This document shows, one piece after another, positions 15,391-23,355 of a stretch of 64,000 nucleotides of DNA. Each line of letters begins with the position of its first letter. Position 1 is the stretch's first letter. The notes beneath the pieces were generated by a model. The model was not told the origin of the DNA. It was given only the letters and a program-made list of their open reading frames with translations, and did not search any database. The stretch covers positions 313,987 to 377,986 of the forward strand of contig NZ_FWXF01000001.1 of assembly GCF_900176285.1 (NCBI RefSeq), in the 5' to 3' direction. The translations under genes and the position numbers were made by a program. The stretch is from Desulfacinum hydrothermale DSM 13146 (GTDB lineage Bacteria; Desulfobacterota; Syntrophobacteria; Syntrophobacterales; DSM-9756).

Positions 15391-16656
15391 ATGGTGGGTG
15401 CCGGCAACGGCGAGTATCTGGATCCGGCGGATCGGCGGCAGATGCAGCTGGAACAGGTGCAGGTGTCGTGCAACCGTGCTTTCAAGAATGTGCCCTTTTA
15501 TCGCAACCGGTTCCTGGAAGCCGGGGTGTCGCCCCAGGACATCACGAGCCCGGAGGACCTGGCCAAACTGCCCTTCACCGAACGGCGCCACTTCAGTGAG
15601 CACTATCCCTACGGGCTCTTCGCCGTGCCGCTCCGGGACATCGTGCGGATCCACACGGCGCCGGGAACGGCGGGAAATCCCACCGTGAGCGGCTACACGG
15701 TGCGCGACCTGCGGCTCTGGCGCCAATTGGTGGCCCGGGCGCTTACGGCCGCCGGGGTCGGGGCGGACGACATCGTGCAGATCGTGCTCCATCCCGGCTT
15801 GGCCAACTGGGGCCGGGATTACAAGGACGGGGCGGAGGCCATCGAGGCGAGTGTCATACCGTTGAACGCTTTGCATCTGGCCAAGCAGATCATGGTGTTG
15901 CGCGACTACAAGAGCTCGGTGCTCATCACCACGCCCGGTTCCGCGGCCCAGATGGAAGAGGCGCTTTTCAGCGCCGGGATCAACCCCACGCAGCTGGCCC
16001 TGAAGACCCTGGTGCTGGTGGGCGAGCCGGTGGATCAAGCCCAGCGCCGCTTCCTGGAAGATCGGCTCCACGTGACCACCTGGATTCATTACGGGCTGAG
16101 CGAGATCCCGGGGCCGGCCGTGGCCTTTGAGTGCCCAGAACACAGGGGGCTGCACCTGGCGGAAGACCACTTCCTGGCGGAGGTGCTGGACCCCGCCTCC
16201 CGGCAGCCCGTGCAGGCCGGGGATCCCGGTGAGCTGGTCCTGACCAGCCTCACCACCCAGGCCTTCCCGCTCATCCGTTTCCGCACCGGAGATCGGGTGC
16301 GGGTGGTGCCCGATCCGTGCCCGTGCGGCAGGACCTTGACCCGGCTGGAATGGCTCCCCGGAAGAATGGACGATCTGATGGTGCTCCAGGGAGTGAAGAT
16401 CGATAAGGACCAGGTGGTCTTGCGCGTTCGGCAAACCCTGGGCACTGAAGCCGCCGTCCTTCGGGTCGGGTTGGAAGAAAGGGGGAGTTACAAGGGCCTG
16501 GAGGTCCGGCTGGGCGTGGATGAGCGGCTCTTTTCCGACGAGATCAAGGAGCTGGAACGGATCGTACGAAGGCTCGCCTTCGAGCTCCGCCAGGAATTCG
16601 GCGTGCCCGCCGAGGTGCGCCTGCTGGAGGCGTCGGGTATGCGGGACGAGGCGTGA
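15391..16656 (+). CDS. degenerate PaaK paralogue, probably non-catalytic
   Basis: This 421-residue protein aligns along its length with the PaaK at 8750, sharing F-K-N-V-P-F-Y-R-N-R-F, H-Y-P-Y-G-L-F-A-V-P and H-Y-G-L-S-E. Key residues are altered. The P-loop S-S-G-T-T-G-K-P-T has become A-P-G-T-A-G-N-P-T (Lys96 to Asn). The protein ends 13 residues after V-R-L-L, before the R-x-x-G-K-x-x-R-V-x-D motif that supplies the catalytic lysine. The frame is otherwise intact, with a start 2 bases after livF, so it looks maintained rather than decayed. It may be a regulatory or acyl-binding subunit, or an enzyme with other chemistry. Catalysis as a standard ligase is unlikely. Confidence 0.82.
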   Translation: MVGAGNGEYLDPADRRQMQLEQVQVSCNRAFKNVPFYRNRFLEAGVSPQDITSPEDLAKLPFTERRHFSEHYPYGLFAVPLRDIVRIHTAPGTAGNPTVSGYTVRDLRLWRQLVARALTAAGVGADDIVQIVLHPGLANWGRDYKDGAEAIEASVIPLNALHLAKQIMVLRDYKSSVLITTPGSAAQMEEALFSAGINPTQLALKTLVLVGEPVDQAQRRFLEDRLHVTTWIHYGLSEIPGPAVAFECPEHRGLHLAEDHFLAEVLDPASRQPVQAGDPGELVLTSLTTQAFPLIRFRTGDRVRVVPDPCPCGRTLTRLEWLPGRMDDLMVLQGVKIDKDQVVLRVRQTLGTEAAVLRVGLEERGSYKGLEVRLGVDERLFSDEIKELERIVRRLAFELRQEFGVPAEVRLLEASGMRDEA

Positions 16657-16711
16657 AGGGCGGTTCGGTGTCTTCCGAGTCGCTGCAGTCAAAGAGAACG
16701 GAGGAGCCCAT

Positions 16712-17647
16712 ATGGATATTCTGGTTGTGGGAGCCGGGGCCATCGGCGGCTACTACGGCGGGCGGTTGGCTCAGGGCGGTGCGCGCGTTTCGGTGGTGGC
16801 TCGAAGCGACTATGAGGCGGTGGTCCAAGACGGTATCGCGGTGGAAAGCCCGGCGGGGGATTTCGTCTTTCGGCCGCACCGGGTGTTCCGATCGGCTTCG
16901 GAAGTAGGGGCGCCGGTGGACGTGGTCCTGGTGGGCCTCAAGGTGCTTCCCCAGATTCCCGTGGTGGATCTCATCCGGCCGGCGGTGGGGCCGTCCACGG
17001 CCATCCTGCTCATTCAAAACGGGGTGGGCATCGAGCGGCCCGTGGCGGAGGCCTTTCCCCACAACGAAATCATCAGTGCCCTGGCCTTCATCTGTGTGAG
17101 TCGGTCCGGCCCGGGCCGTGTCTGCCACCAGGACTACGGCCGCATCGTGATCGGGCGCTATCCCCAAGGAACGTCCAGGACGGCCGAAGCCCTGGCGGAT
17201 CTTTTGCAAAAGGCGGGCGTGCCCTGCCAGGTGAGCACCGATGTGGTCACGGACCGCTGGCAAAAGCTGGTGTGGAACGCCCCCTTCAACCCCATCTCGG
17301 TCCTTTCCGGCGGGGCCAGCACCCGGGAGATGCTGGAAAGCGAGGAGATGACCCGGCTGGTCCGTGCGGTCATGGAAGAGGTGTGCGCGGTGGCGTCGGC
17401 GGCGGGGCGGGCGCTTGCGGACGACGTGGTGGATCGCATGATCGCCGATACCCGCAAGATGACGCCCTACAAGACCAGCATGCTGCTGGACTACGAGGCG
17501 GGCCGGCCCATGGAGGTGGAGGCCATCCTGGGAAACGCCGTGCGCATGGCCCGGGACCTGGCCGTGCCCGTTCCCCACATGGAAACACTCTACGCGTTGC
17601 TCGGCGCCCTGGAGCAGCGCAATCCCCCCCGGGCTTCCCGTTCCTGA
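16712..17647 (+). CDS. ketopantoate reductase family protein (ApbA/PanE-like)
   Basis: This 311-residue NAD(P)-dependent 2-oxoacid reductase family member starts at ATG 16712 after GGAGG. The Rossmann motif V-V-G-A-G-A-I-G-G-Y-Y-G opens the protein. The family catalytic Lys is in W-Q-K-L-V-W-N-A-P-F-N-P, and the C-terminal K-T-S-M-L-L-D-Y-E-A-G-R-P-M-E-V-E matches the ApbA_C domain. The usual reaction is 2-dehydropantoate to pantoate. Being last in a Phe-attenuated arylacetate operon, it might act on another 2-oxo acid. No other panB, panC or panD gene lies nearby. Confidence 0.83.
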   Translation: MDILVVGAGAIGGYYGGRLAQGGARVSVVARSDYEAVVQDGIAVESPAGDFVFRPHRVFRSASEVGAPVDVVLVGLKVLPQIPVVDLIRPAVGPSTAILLIQNGVGIERPVAEAFPHNEIISALAFICVSRSGPGRVCHQDYGRIVIGRYPQGTSRTAEALADLLQKAGVPCQVSTDVVTDRWQKLVWNAPFNPISVLSGGASTREMLESEEMTRLVRAVMEEVCAVASAAGRALADDVVDRMIADTRKMTPYKTSMLLDYEAGRPMEVEAILGNAVRMARDLAVPVPHMETLYALLGALEQRNPPRASRS

Positions 17648-17758
17648 CCCAGGCGCTTCTGGGCCGCGGGGCCCAAGCCCCGGGACGACGGTAGCGGAGC
17701 AGACCTGGGATGGGAACGGGGCGGCTCGTTTCTTCCGCGCGGAGGAAAACCCCGCCCA

Positions 17759-17790
17759 CAAAAAAACCCCCGGTTTCGGGGGTTTTTTTG
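17759..17790. terminator. bidirectional intrinsic terminator
   Basis: CCCCCG (17767-17772) pairs with CGGGGG (17777-17782) around GTTT, flanked by A6 and T7. It closes both the plus-strand paaK-liv operon and the minus-strand tRNA-Sec transcript. Confidence 0.9.
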
Positions 17791-17796
17791 TTCGTG

Positions 17797-17895
17797 TGGC
17801 GGAAGTGCATGGGAATCGAACCCACCTGGGACGCCCCTCAGCGCCCCACACCGGATTTGAAGTCCGGGAGCCCCACCAGTGAGCTTGGCACTTCC
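17797..17895 (-). tRNA. selC: selenocysteine tRNA, anticodon UCA
   Basis: The 99-base minus-strand gene has an encoded CCA. The acceptor stem is GGAAGTGC with GCACTTCC (8 bp, the bacterial tRNA-Sec feature). The anticodon loop CTTCAAA between CCGGA and TCCGG gives UCA. The extra arm is very long (GTGGGGCGCTGAGGGGCGTCCC), and the T arm contains GGGTTCGATTCCC. These are all diagnostic of SelC. It implies a functional Sec system (selA, selB and selD must lie outside the window) and supports the selenoprotein at 148-390. Confidence 0.97.
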
Positions 17896-17988
17896 ACCGC
17901 CCCTTTTACACAAAGCATCCGGTCTTGGCAAGGGGCCGATGGCCTTTGCGGTCCTTTTGGGCCGGAACGTCCGTTTTCGGACGAACTC

Positions 17989-19167
17989 CTACCGGTGCCC
18001 CTTCTTTTTCTTAGGGGGCGTGACGCGGATGAGCTCATAGGCGCGGCGGCCCAGGCCCACCGTTTCCGCGTAGTCCAGCTGATGTTCCCAGTCGATCTTC
18101 GGGTAGACGGCCCGGAACTTGTCCTGGGGCGCGGGATCCCGATCGCTGAGCTGGGAGTGGGGGAGCACCGGCTGGGCGTTCACCAGGTCCACGGAGGCCT
18201 GGTCGATGGCCACCGGGTCGGCCGAAGCCAGGATCCCCACGTCGCCCACGATGGGAGCGTCCGCCGACGGGTGGCAGTCGCAGGCGGGTGAGATCTGGGT
18301 GAGGACATTGATGAAAAAGGACCGCTCTTCTTTGCCGTGAAGGGCCCCGGCGGTGTATTCCACCATGCGCTCCAGAAAGCGGGGGATGTCCTTGTCCCAG
18401 TTGATGTCGATGGCCCCTTCCGGGCAGGCGTGGATGCAGGAAGCGCAGCCCACGCACTTTTCCGGGTCGATCCGGGCCACCTTCTTGACCGAATCCTTGG
18501 GGCGGGCCATGGAAGCGTCCCGATCCACCAGGGCGATGGCGTGGTGGGCGCACTGCTTGACGCATGAGCCGCAGGCCACGCATTTCTTGGGCTTGATCTT
18601 GGGTTCCACCCCCGAGTGCTGTTGAAGCTTGCCGCGGCGCGAGGCACCGCCCATGCCCACGTTCTTGATGGCCCCACCGAACCCGGCCGCTTCGTGCAGC
18701 TTGAAATGGGCCACGGAGACCAGGGCGTCCGCTCGGGCGATGGCCGACCCGATATAGGTCTCTTCGCAGTGACGGCGACAAACCGGAACTCCCACCTCAT
18801 CCCGGCCGTTCAGGCCGTCGGCGATCACGATGGGGGCTCCTGTCACTTCCAGGCCGAAGCCGTGCCGGAGGGCCGTGAGGGTGTGGTCCACGGCGTTTCC
18901 TCGGGCGCCCACGTAGAGGGTGCTGGCGTCGGTGAGGAAGGGCTTGCCGCCGGCCGCCTTCACGGCGTCCACCACGGGGCGCACCAGGATGGGCCGCACG
19001 AAGGCGGTGTTTCCCCGCTCGCCGAAGTGGATCTTGACCGCCGTGAGTCCTCCCCGGGGGATGCGTTTGGCCAGGCCCGCCTCCTGGAGGAGCAGGCCGA
19101 TCTTATCCAGCAGGTTGCATTCGTCGTTGGCACGAAGATCGATGAAATAGACGGCGCTTCGAGACAT
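17989..19167 (-). CDS. DUF362 domain 4Fe-4S ferredoxin protein
   Basis: This 392-residue protein has an N-terminal and a C-terminal DUF362 part around two ferredoxin motifs, C-V-A-C-G-S-C-V-K-Q-C and C-V-G-C-A-S-C-I-H-A-C-P (about residues 195-260), suited to two 4Fe-4S clusters. DUF362 proteins with ferredoxin domains are common in anaerobes; their role is not established. Start ATG 19167 follows AAGGAGAAG. The C-terminus is basic (P-P-K-K-K-K-G-H-R). The upstream DUF1614 gene lies 22 bases away and the two probably form a transcription unit. Confidence 0.9.
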   Translation of the reverse strand: MSRSAVYFIDLRANDECNLLDKIGLLLQEAGLAKRIPRGGLTAVKIHFGERGNTAFVRPILVRPVVDAVKAAGGKPFLTDASTLYVGARGNAVDHTLTALRHGFGLEVTGAPIVIADGLNGRDEVGVPVCRRHCEETYIGSAIARADALVSVAHFKLHEAAGFGGAIKNVGMGGASRRGKLQQHSGVEPKIKPKKCVACGSCVKQCAHHAIALVDRDASMARPKDSVKKVARIDPEKCVGCASCIHACPEGAIDINWDKDIPRFLERMVEYTAGALHGKEERSFFINVLTQISPACDCHPSADAPIVGDVGILASADPVAIDQASVDLVNAQPVLPHSQLSDRDPAPQDKFRAVYPKIDWEHQLDYAETVGLGRRAYELIRVTPPKKKKGHR

Positions 19168-19189
19168 GGGTGTTCTTCTCCTTTCCTCT

Positions 19190-19864
19190 CTACCACGAAA
19201 GCAGCACGGCCAGGATGCCGGTGAGAAAGACCCCGTCGAAGGTGCCCGCTCCACCGATGGACGCCACCGGGGCATGGAGTTCCTTGATCCGGTCCAGGTT
19301 GAGGATGTCGGCTCCGATGAGGGTCCCCAGGGTGCCGGCCACGTAGGCCGTGGGCGGCGCCCAGTGGGGATTGATCACCAAAGCCACCAGAGCGGCCACC
19401 AGGGGCGGGATGAACATGGGCGTGGCGATGCCCAGGCCCGGCACGGGCCGGGCGATGCGATGGACCACGTAGGTGACCACGGCCACGGCCAGAAGCATCC
19501 GCACGGGATGGGGGGCGTGGGCCAGGAGATAAAGGGAGATGCAGGTGGGGATCACGGCACCTCCCACATTGACGGCGATCACCATCTCCCGCGGACGGCG
19601 CCATCGGGGCACTCGGTAGCGCAGGCCGAAAAAGGAGACCATCTCCAGCACTTCGGGCTCCTCCTGGAGCTGGACGCGTTTCACGGGGATGTTCACCATG
19701 CTTCCCACGATGCACAAAAAGAGCAGACTGAAAAGCTGGTCGGGAGGAATTCCCAACTTGGCGAAGGCCACGGCGAAGAGGCCGAACTTGACCAGCCCGA
19801 AAAGGAAAAAAAGGAGGAAGCCGAAAAGGAAGACGAAAAGGATGAGAAACGGTGGGAAAAACAT
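19190..19864 (-). CDS. DUF1614 membrane protein
   Basis: This 224-residue polytopic membrane protein has start ATG 19864 after GGGAGG. It has an extremely Phe/Leu-rich first helix, then S-M-V-N-I-P-V, and later N-V-G-G-A-V-I-P and a C-terminal segment S-I-G-G-A-G-T-F-D-G-V-F-L-T-G, the conserved DUF1614 end. Five to seven membrane segments are predicted by eye. Function unknown. It is paired with the DUF362 gene. Confidence 0.85.
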   Translation of the reverse strand: MFFPPFLILFVFLFGFLLFFLFGLVKFGLFAVAFAKLGIPPDQLFSLLFLCIVGSMVNIPVKRVQLQEEPEVLEMVSFFGLRYRVPRWRRPREMVIAVNVGGAVIPTCISLYLLAHAPHPVRMLLAVAVVTYVVHRIARPVPGLGIATPMFIPPLVAALVALVINPHWAPPTAYVAGTLGTLIGADILNLDRIKELHAPVASIGGAGTFDGVFLTGILAVLLSW

Positions 19865-19968
19865 GGTTTCCTCCCTGTTCGTGAGATGGTGCAATCTACC
19901 CGTGCCCCATTTCCCGCAGCGCAGCCTTCCAGGGCTGTGCGACGAAAAAAGCGCTCGTCCCTCAAATA

Positions 19969-19993
19969 GGGGCGACCCTTCGAGGGTCGCCCC
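19969..19993. repeat. GGGGCG-type intergenic palindrome
   Basis: GGGGCGACCCT (19969-19979) pairs perfectly with AGGGTCGCCCC (19983-19993) around TCG. It belongs to the same family as the hairpins at 7082, 31372, 52707 and 54896. Confidence 0.75.
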
Positions 19994-20120
19994 ACGAGCG
20001 CAAAGCCGGTTCACTCGCCGGCCGGCAGGACGCATGGTCCCGGCCGTCTCCAGCCGGCCCGGTCCGCACGGAAAGGAACCCACTTGTTCGTGTGGGGAGA
20101 GCCCCCTTGGTCTTCGCACC

Positions 20121-21740
20121 TCACCCCATGACCCGGCGCACGTCCGGGTCCACAGTGTCCGCGAAGGCCCGGAAGTTTTCCCGAAAGAGCCCCTTGAGAT
20201 GCTCCGCCTGCCGGCGGTAGGCCTCCGGGTCCCGCCAGGTCTGTTGGGGGCGGAGGATCTTTTCGGGCACGTCCGGACAGGCGGTGGGGATGTGCAGGCC
20301 GAAGTGAGGTTCCCGCTCCATGGGGACCTCGTCCAGGACGCCGTTCAGTGCCGCGTGCACCATGGCGCGGGTGTGGCGGATGTGGATGCGCTGTCCCACC
20401 CCGTAGCCACCGCCGGACCAGCCCGTGTTGATGAGCCAGCAGCGGGCCTGGTGCTTTTGCATGCGTTCTCCCAGCATACGGGCGTAGACGGCGGGCGGCA
20501 GGGCCATGAAGGGCGCTCCGAAGCAGGTGCTGAAGGTGGCCTGGGGTTCGGTGATCCCGGCCTCGGTCCCCGCCACCTTGGCCGTGTAGCCGGAAAGGAA
20601 GTGGTACATGGCCTCCTGGGGGCTCAGCCGGGAGATGGGCGGCAGCACTCCGAAGGCGTCGCAGGTGAGCATGACGATGTCCCGGGGATGGGGGGCCGTG
20701 CCCGTACGGGAGGCGTTTTCGATGAAGTGGATCGGATAGGCGGCCCGGGTGTTTTCCGTCAGGGAATCGTCGTCCAGGTCCACCAGGCGGGTGCGGGCGT
20801 CGATGGCCACGTTCTCCAGCACCGTGCCGAACCGGCGGGTGCAGGCGTAGATCTGGGGTTCGGCTTCCGGCGAAAGGCGGATTACCTTGGCATAGCAGCC
20901 GCCTTCGAAGTTGAAGATCCCGTGGTCGCTCCAGCCGTGTTCGTCGTCTCCCACCAGAATGCGTTCCGGATCCGCGGAAAGGCTCGTCTTTCCCGTCCCG
21001 GACAGGCCGAAGAAGATGGCGACCTGTCCGTCGGGTCCCACGTTGGCCGAGCAGTGCATGGGAAAGACGCCCCGCTGGGGCAGGAGGTAGTTCATCACGG
21101 TAAAGATGGATTTTTTGATCTCGCCGCCGTAGCCCGTCCCGCCGATGAGGACGAGCTTTTTTCCGAAGTGGATCAGGACGACGGCTTCCGATCGGGTGTG
21201 GTCACCGGCCGGGTCGGCTCGGAAGCGGGGAGCGGCGATCACGGTGTATTCCGGTTCAAAGGCGGCGTATTCGTCCGGGCTTTGCATCCGAATGAACATG
21301 TTGCGGGCGAAGAGGCTCTGCCAGGCCATTTCGGTGACGACCCGGATGGGAACCCGATAGGCGGGGTCGGCTCCGGCGTAGCAGTCCTGGACGTAGATCT
21401 CCCGGCCCTGCAGGTAGGCCAGCAGGCGGGCGTGGATCCGGTCGAAGTCGGCTGGCTCGAAGGGGCGGTTCACCTCGCCCCACCAGATCTTGTCCTCGCT
21501 GGACGGCTCACGGACCAGGAACTTGTCGTTGGGGGCCCGGCCGGTGAAGCTGCCCGTTCTCACCACCAGGGGGCCGCGGTGGGCCAGCAGGCCTTCCTGC
21601 CGGCGGATGGCCTGTTCATAGATCTGGGGGGTCGAAGGGTTGTGGAAGATGCGGGTGTAGTTGACGATGCCCTGTTGTTCCACGGGAACCTTGGGGCTGT
21701 TGTTGATTGTTTCGCATGTTTCCACGGTGCTGTCCTCCAT
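20121..21740 (-). CDS. pckA: phosphoenolpyruvate carboxykinase (ATP)
   Basis: This 539-residue enzyme interconverts oxaloacetate plus ATP with PEP plus CO2 and ADP. The nucleotide P-loop G-L-S-G-T-G-K-T-S-L is at about 242-251. The metal-binding Lys/His region is in F-G-K-K-L-V-L-I-G-G-T-G-Y-G-G-E, and the kinase-2 motif D-D-E-H-G-W-S is intact. Length is typical of the ATP type. The start has only a distant AAGGAG. In a propionate- or pyruvate-metabolising anaerobe it would link the methylmalonyl/malate branch to PEP for anabolism. Mdh and the biotin carboxylase subunit of the same node are at 35.6-38.6 kb. Confidence 0.95.
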   Translation of the reverse strand: MEDSTVETCETINNSPKVPVEQQGIVNYTRIFHNPSTPQIYEQAIRRQEGLLAHRGPLVVRTGSFTGRAPNDKFLVREPSSEDKIWWGEVNRPFEPADFDRIHARLLAYLQGREIYVQDCYAGADPAYRVPIRVVTEMAWQSLFARNMFIRMQSPDEYAAFEPEYTVIAAPRFRADPAGDHTRSEAVVLIHFGKKLVLIGGTGYGGEIKKSIFTVMNYLLPQRGVFPMHCSANVGPDGQVAIFFGLSGTGKTSLSADPERILVGDDEHGWSDHGIFNFEGGCYAKVIRLSPEAEPQIYACTRRFGTVLENVAIDARTRLVDLDDDSLTENTRAAYPIHFIENASRTGTAPHPRDIVMLTCDAFGVLPPISRLSPQEAMYHFLSGYTAKVAGTEAGITEPQATFSTCFGAPFMALPPAVYARMLGERMQKHQARCWLINTGWSGGGYGVGQRIHIRHTRAMVHAALNGVLDEVPMEREPHFGLHIPTACPDVPEKILRPQQTWRDPEAYRRQAEHLKGLFRENFRAFADTVDPDVRRVMG

Positions 21741-21799
21741 CGGTGTCTCTGTGAACTCCTTGTTATGGTCCGTTGTGGATTGTTACCTGGTGTGCCTTC

Positions 21800-22381
21800 C
21801 TAATCCGGATCGGGAAACAAATCTTGTACCGCATCCAGCAGGGTCGTGTAAACGGGCACACGGGCGGCCTCGGCCCGGCTGAGCACCTCGGGGCTTCCGG
21901 TACCGTTTCTGTGCAGCAGCACAGGCCGGCACCCGGCGTTTCGAGCCGCCTCCAGGTCCGATTCCTTGTCGCCCACGAAGCAGGTCTTTGAAAGATCCAT
22001 GGGGTAGAGACGGGCGGCGGCCCGGAGCATGCCGGGAGCCGGTTTGCGGCAGGAACAGCCCTCGTCCGGCCGGTGCGGGCAGAAGAAGGCGGCGGCCAGG
22101 TGGGCGCCGCTTCGGCGGATTTGGGCCGCTATGTTTTGATGAAGGTGGAAAAAGGCGTCGTAGGTCATGATGCCGCGGTTCAGGGCCGACTGGTTGCTCA
22201 CGAGGACCACGTCCACCCGGCGCCGGGAAAGGAAACGCAGGGCCTCCAGGGCGTCCGGATAGAAGTGGAATTCATCCCAGCTCTTGATGTAGTGCGGGCT
22301 GTCTCGATTCAGCACCCCGTCCCGGTCCAGGAAGACGAACCGGGATCCGGTCGGTTCCACACGGTGGATCCAGGCGATCAT
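21800..22381 (-). CDS. gmhB: D,D-heptose 1,7-bisphosphate phosphatase (HAD-IIIA)
   Basis: This 193-residue HAD-family phosphatase has F-L-D-R-D-G-V-L-N (nucleophile and acid Asp), S-N-Q-S (motif II) and F-V-G-D-K-E-S-D (motif IV). It also has the GmhB zinc cysteines C-x-H-x-n-C-x-C-R-K-P, the specific mark of heptose-bisphosphate phosphatases. It would supply ADP-heptose for LPS core synthesis, in line with the GT9 gene at 62877. The start ATG 22381 has CGGAG nearby. Confidence 0.88.
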   Translation of the reverse strand: MIAWIHRVEPTGSRFVFLDRDGVLNRDSPHYIKSWDEFHFYPDALEALRFLSRRRVDVVLVSNQSALNRGIMTYDAFFHLHQNIAAQIRRSGAHLAAAFFCPHRPDEGCSCRKPAPGMLRAAARLYPMDLSKTCFVGDKESDLEAARNAGCRPVLLHRNGTGSPEVLSRAEAARVPVYTTLLDAVQDLFPDPD

Positions 22382-22530
22382 GGGCGGCTCCGTTCCCTTA
22401 GGGGAGATGGCCTTCCAGGTGCATCTCTCGCCTTGACAGCGCGTGGGGTTGCGGAAAAAATCAGCAGGCGCGGCCGTGCGAGCGCATTTCAAACGATGTG
22501 GTTTCTATCTGGTAACAGGAAAAGGCGGGC

Positions 22531-23241
22531 ATGGCAACTTCCATCCAAAAATTGGCCGAGACCCTGGAATACCGGTTTCGGAACCCGTCGCTGCTTCGAC
22601 AGGCCCTGGTGCACCGGTCCTTTGCCCACGAAAACCCGCAGGCCGTTTCGGGCGACAATGAACGACTGGAATTCCTGGGCGATGCGGTCTTGAGCGTCAC
22701 CATGGCACACCTGCTGGTGGAACGGTTCCCGGATCTGAACGAGGGGGATCTGTCCCGGCTGCGGGCATCTCTGGTCAACGAGCGGCGTCTTGCCCAGGTG
22801 GGGCGGGCCATGGGCCTGGGCGACCTGCTTCGTTTGGGAAAGGGCGAAGAACAGTCGGGCGGGCGCCGCAAGCCGTCACTCATCGCCGACGCGGTGGAGG
22901 CGGTGCTGGGGGCGCTCTATCTGGACGGCGGCCTGGAGGCGGCTTTCCGCGTGGTGCGAAAGTTCCTGGGGCCCTTTCTGGAAGAGGAGGCGGAGGCCAG
23001 CGATCCCCTCCGTAAACTGGATAAAGACTTCAAGACGCGGCTGCAGGAAATCACCCAGGCGCGCTTTCGCAGGGCGCCGGCCTACGCCGTGGAGGGCGAG
23101 GAAGGCCCGGACCACGACAAGATCTTTCACGTGGCGGTCACCCTGGACGAGCAGGTTCTGGCCCGCGGATCGGGAAGGAGCAAGAAGGCGGCCGAACAAG
23201 ATGCGGCCCGTAAGGCCCTGGATGCGCTGGAAGATTCTTAA
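22531..23241 (+). CDS. rnc: ribonuclease III
   Basis: This 236-residue protein has an N-terminal RNase III domain with the signature N-E-R-L-E-F-L-G-D-A-V-L (about 41-52) and the second acidic patch A-D-A-V-E-A-V-L-G-A-L. Residues about 160-230 are a double-stranded RNA-binding domain ending G-S-G-R-S-K-K-A-A-E-Q-D-A-A. All catalytic acids are present. It processes rRNA and other structured RNA. It is divergent from gmhB. Confidence 0.97.
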   Translation: MATSIQKLAETLEYRFRNPSLLRQALVHRSFAHENPQAVSGDNERLEFLGDAVLSVTMAHLLVERFPDLNEGDLSRLRASLVNERRLAQVGRAMGLGDLLRLGKGEEQSGGRRKPSLIADAVEAVLGALYLDGGLEAAFRVVRKFLGPFLEEEAEASDPLRKLDKDFKTRLQEITQARFRRAPAYAVEGEEGPDHDKIFHVAVTLDEQVLARGSGRSKKAAEQDAARKALDALEDS

Positions 23242-23355
23242 GAGAGCCCGGTGGGACGGGACCGACGTCTGCCCTCGGCCGGTGCTTCGTGGCCGGTAAG
23301 ACCATGGAAGCAGGGGATGGATGGCCGTTGCGGGAAATGAACAGGCAGGGCGGCG

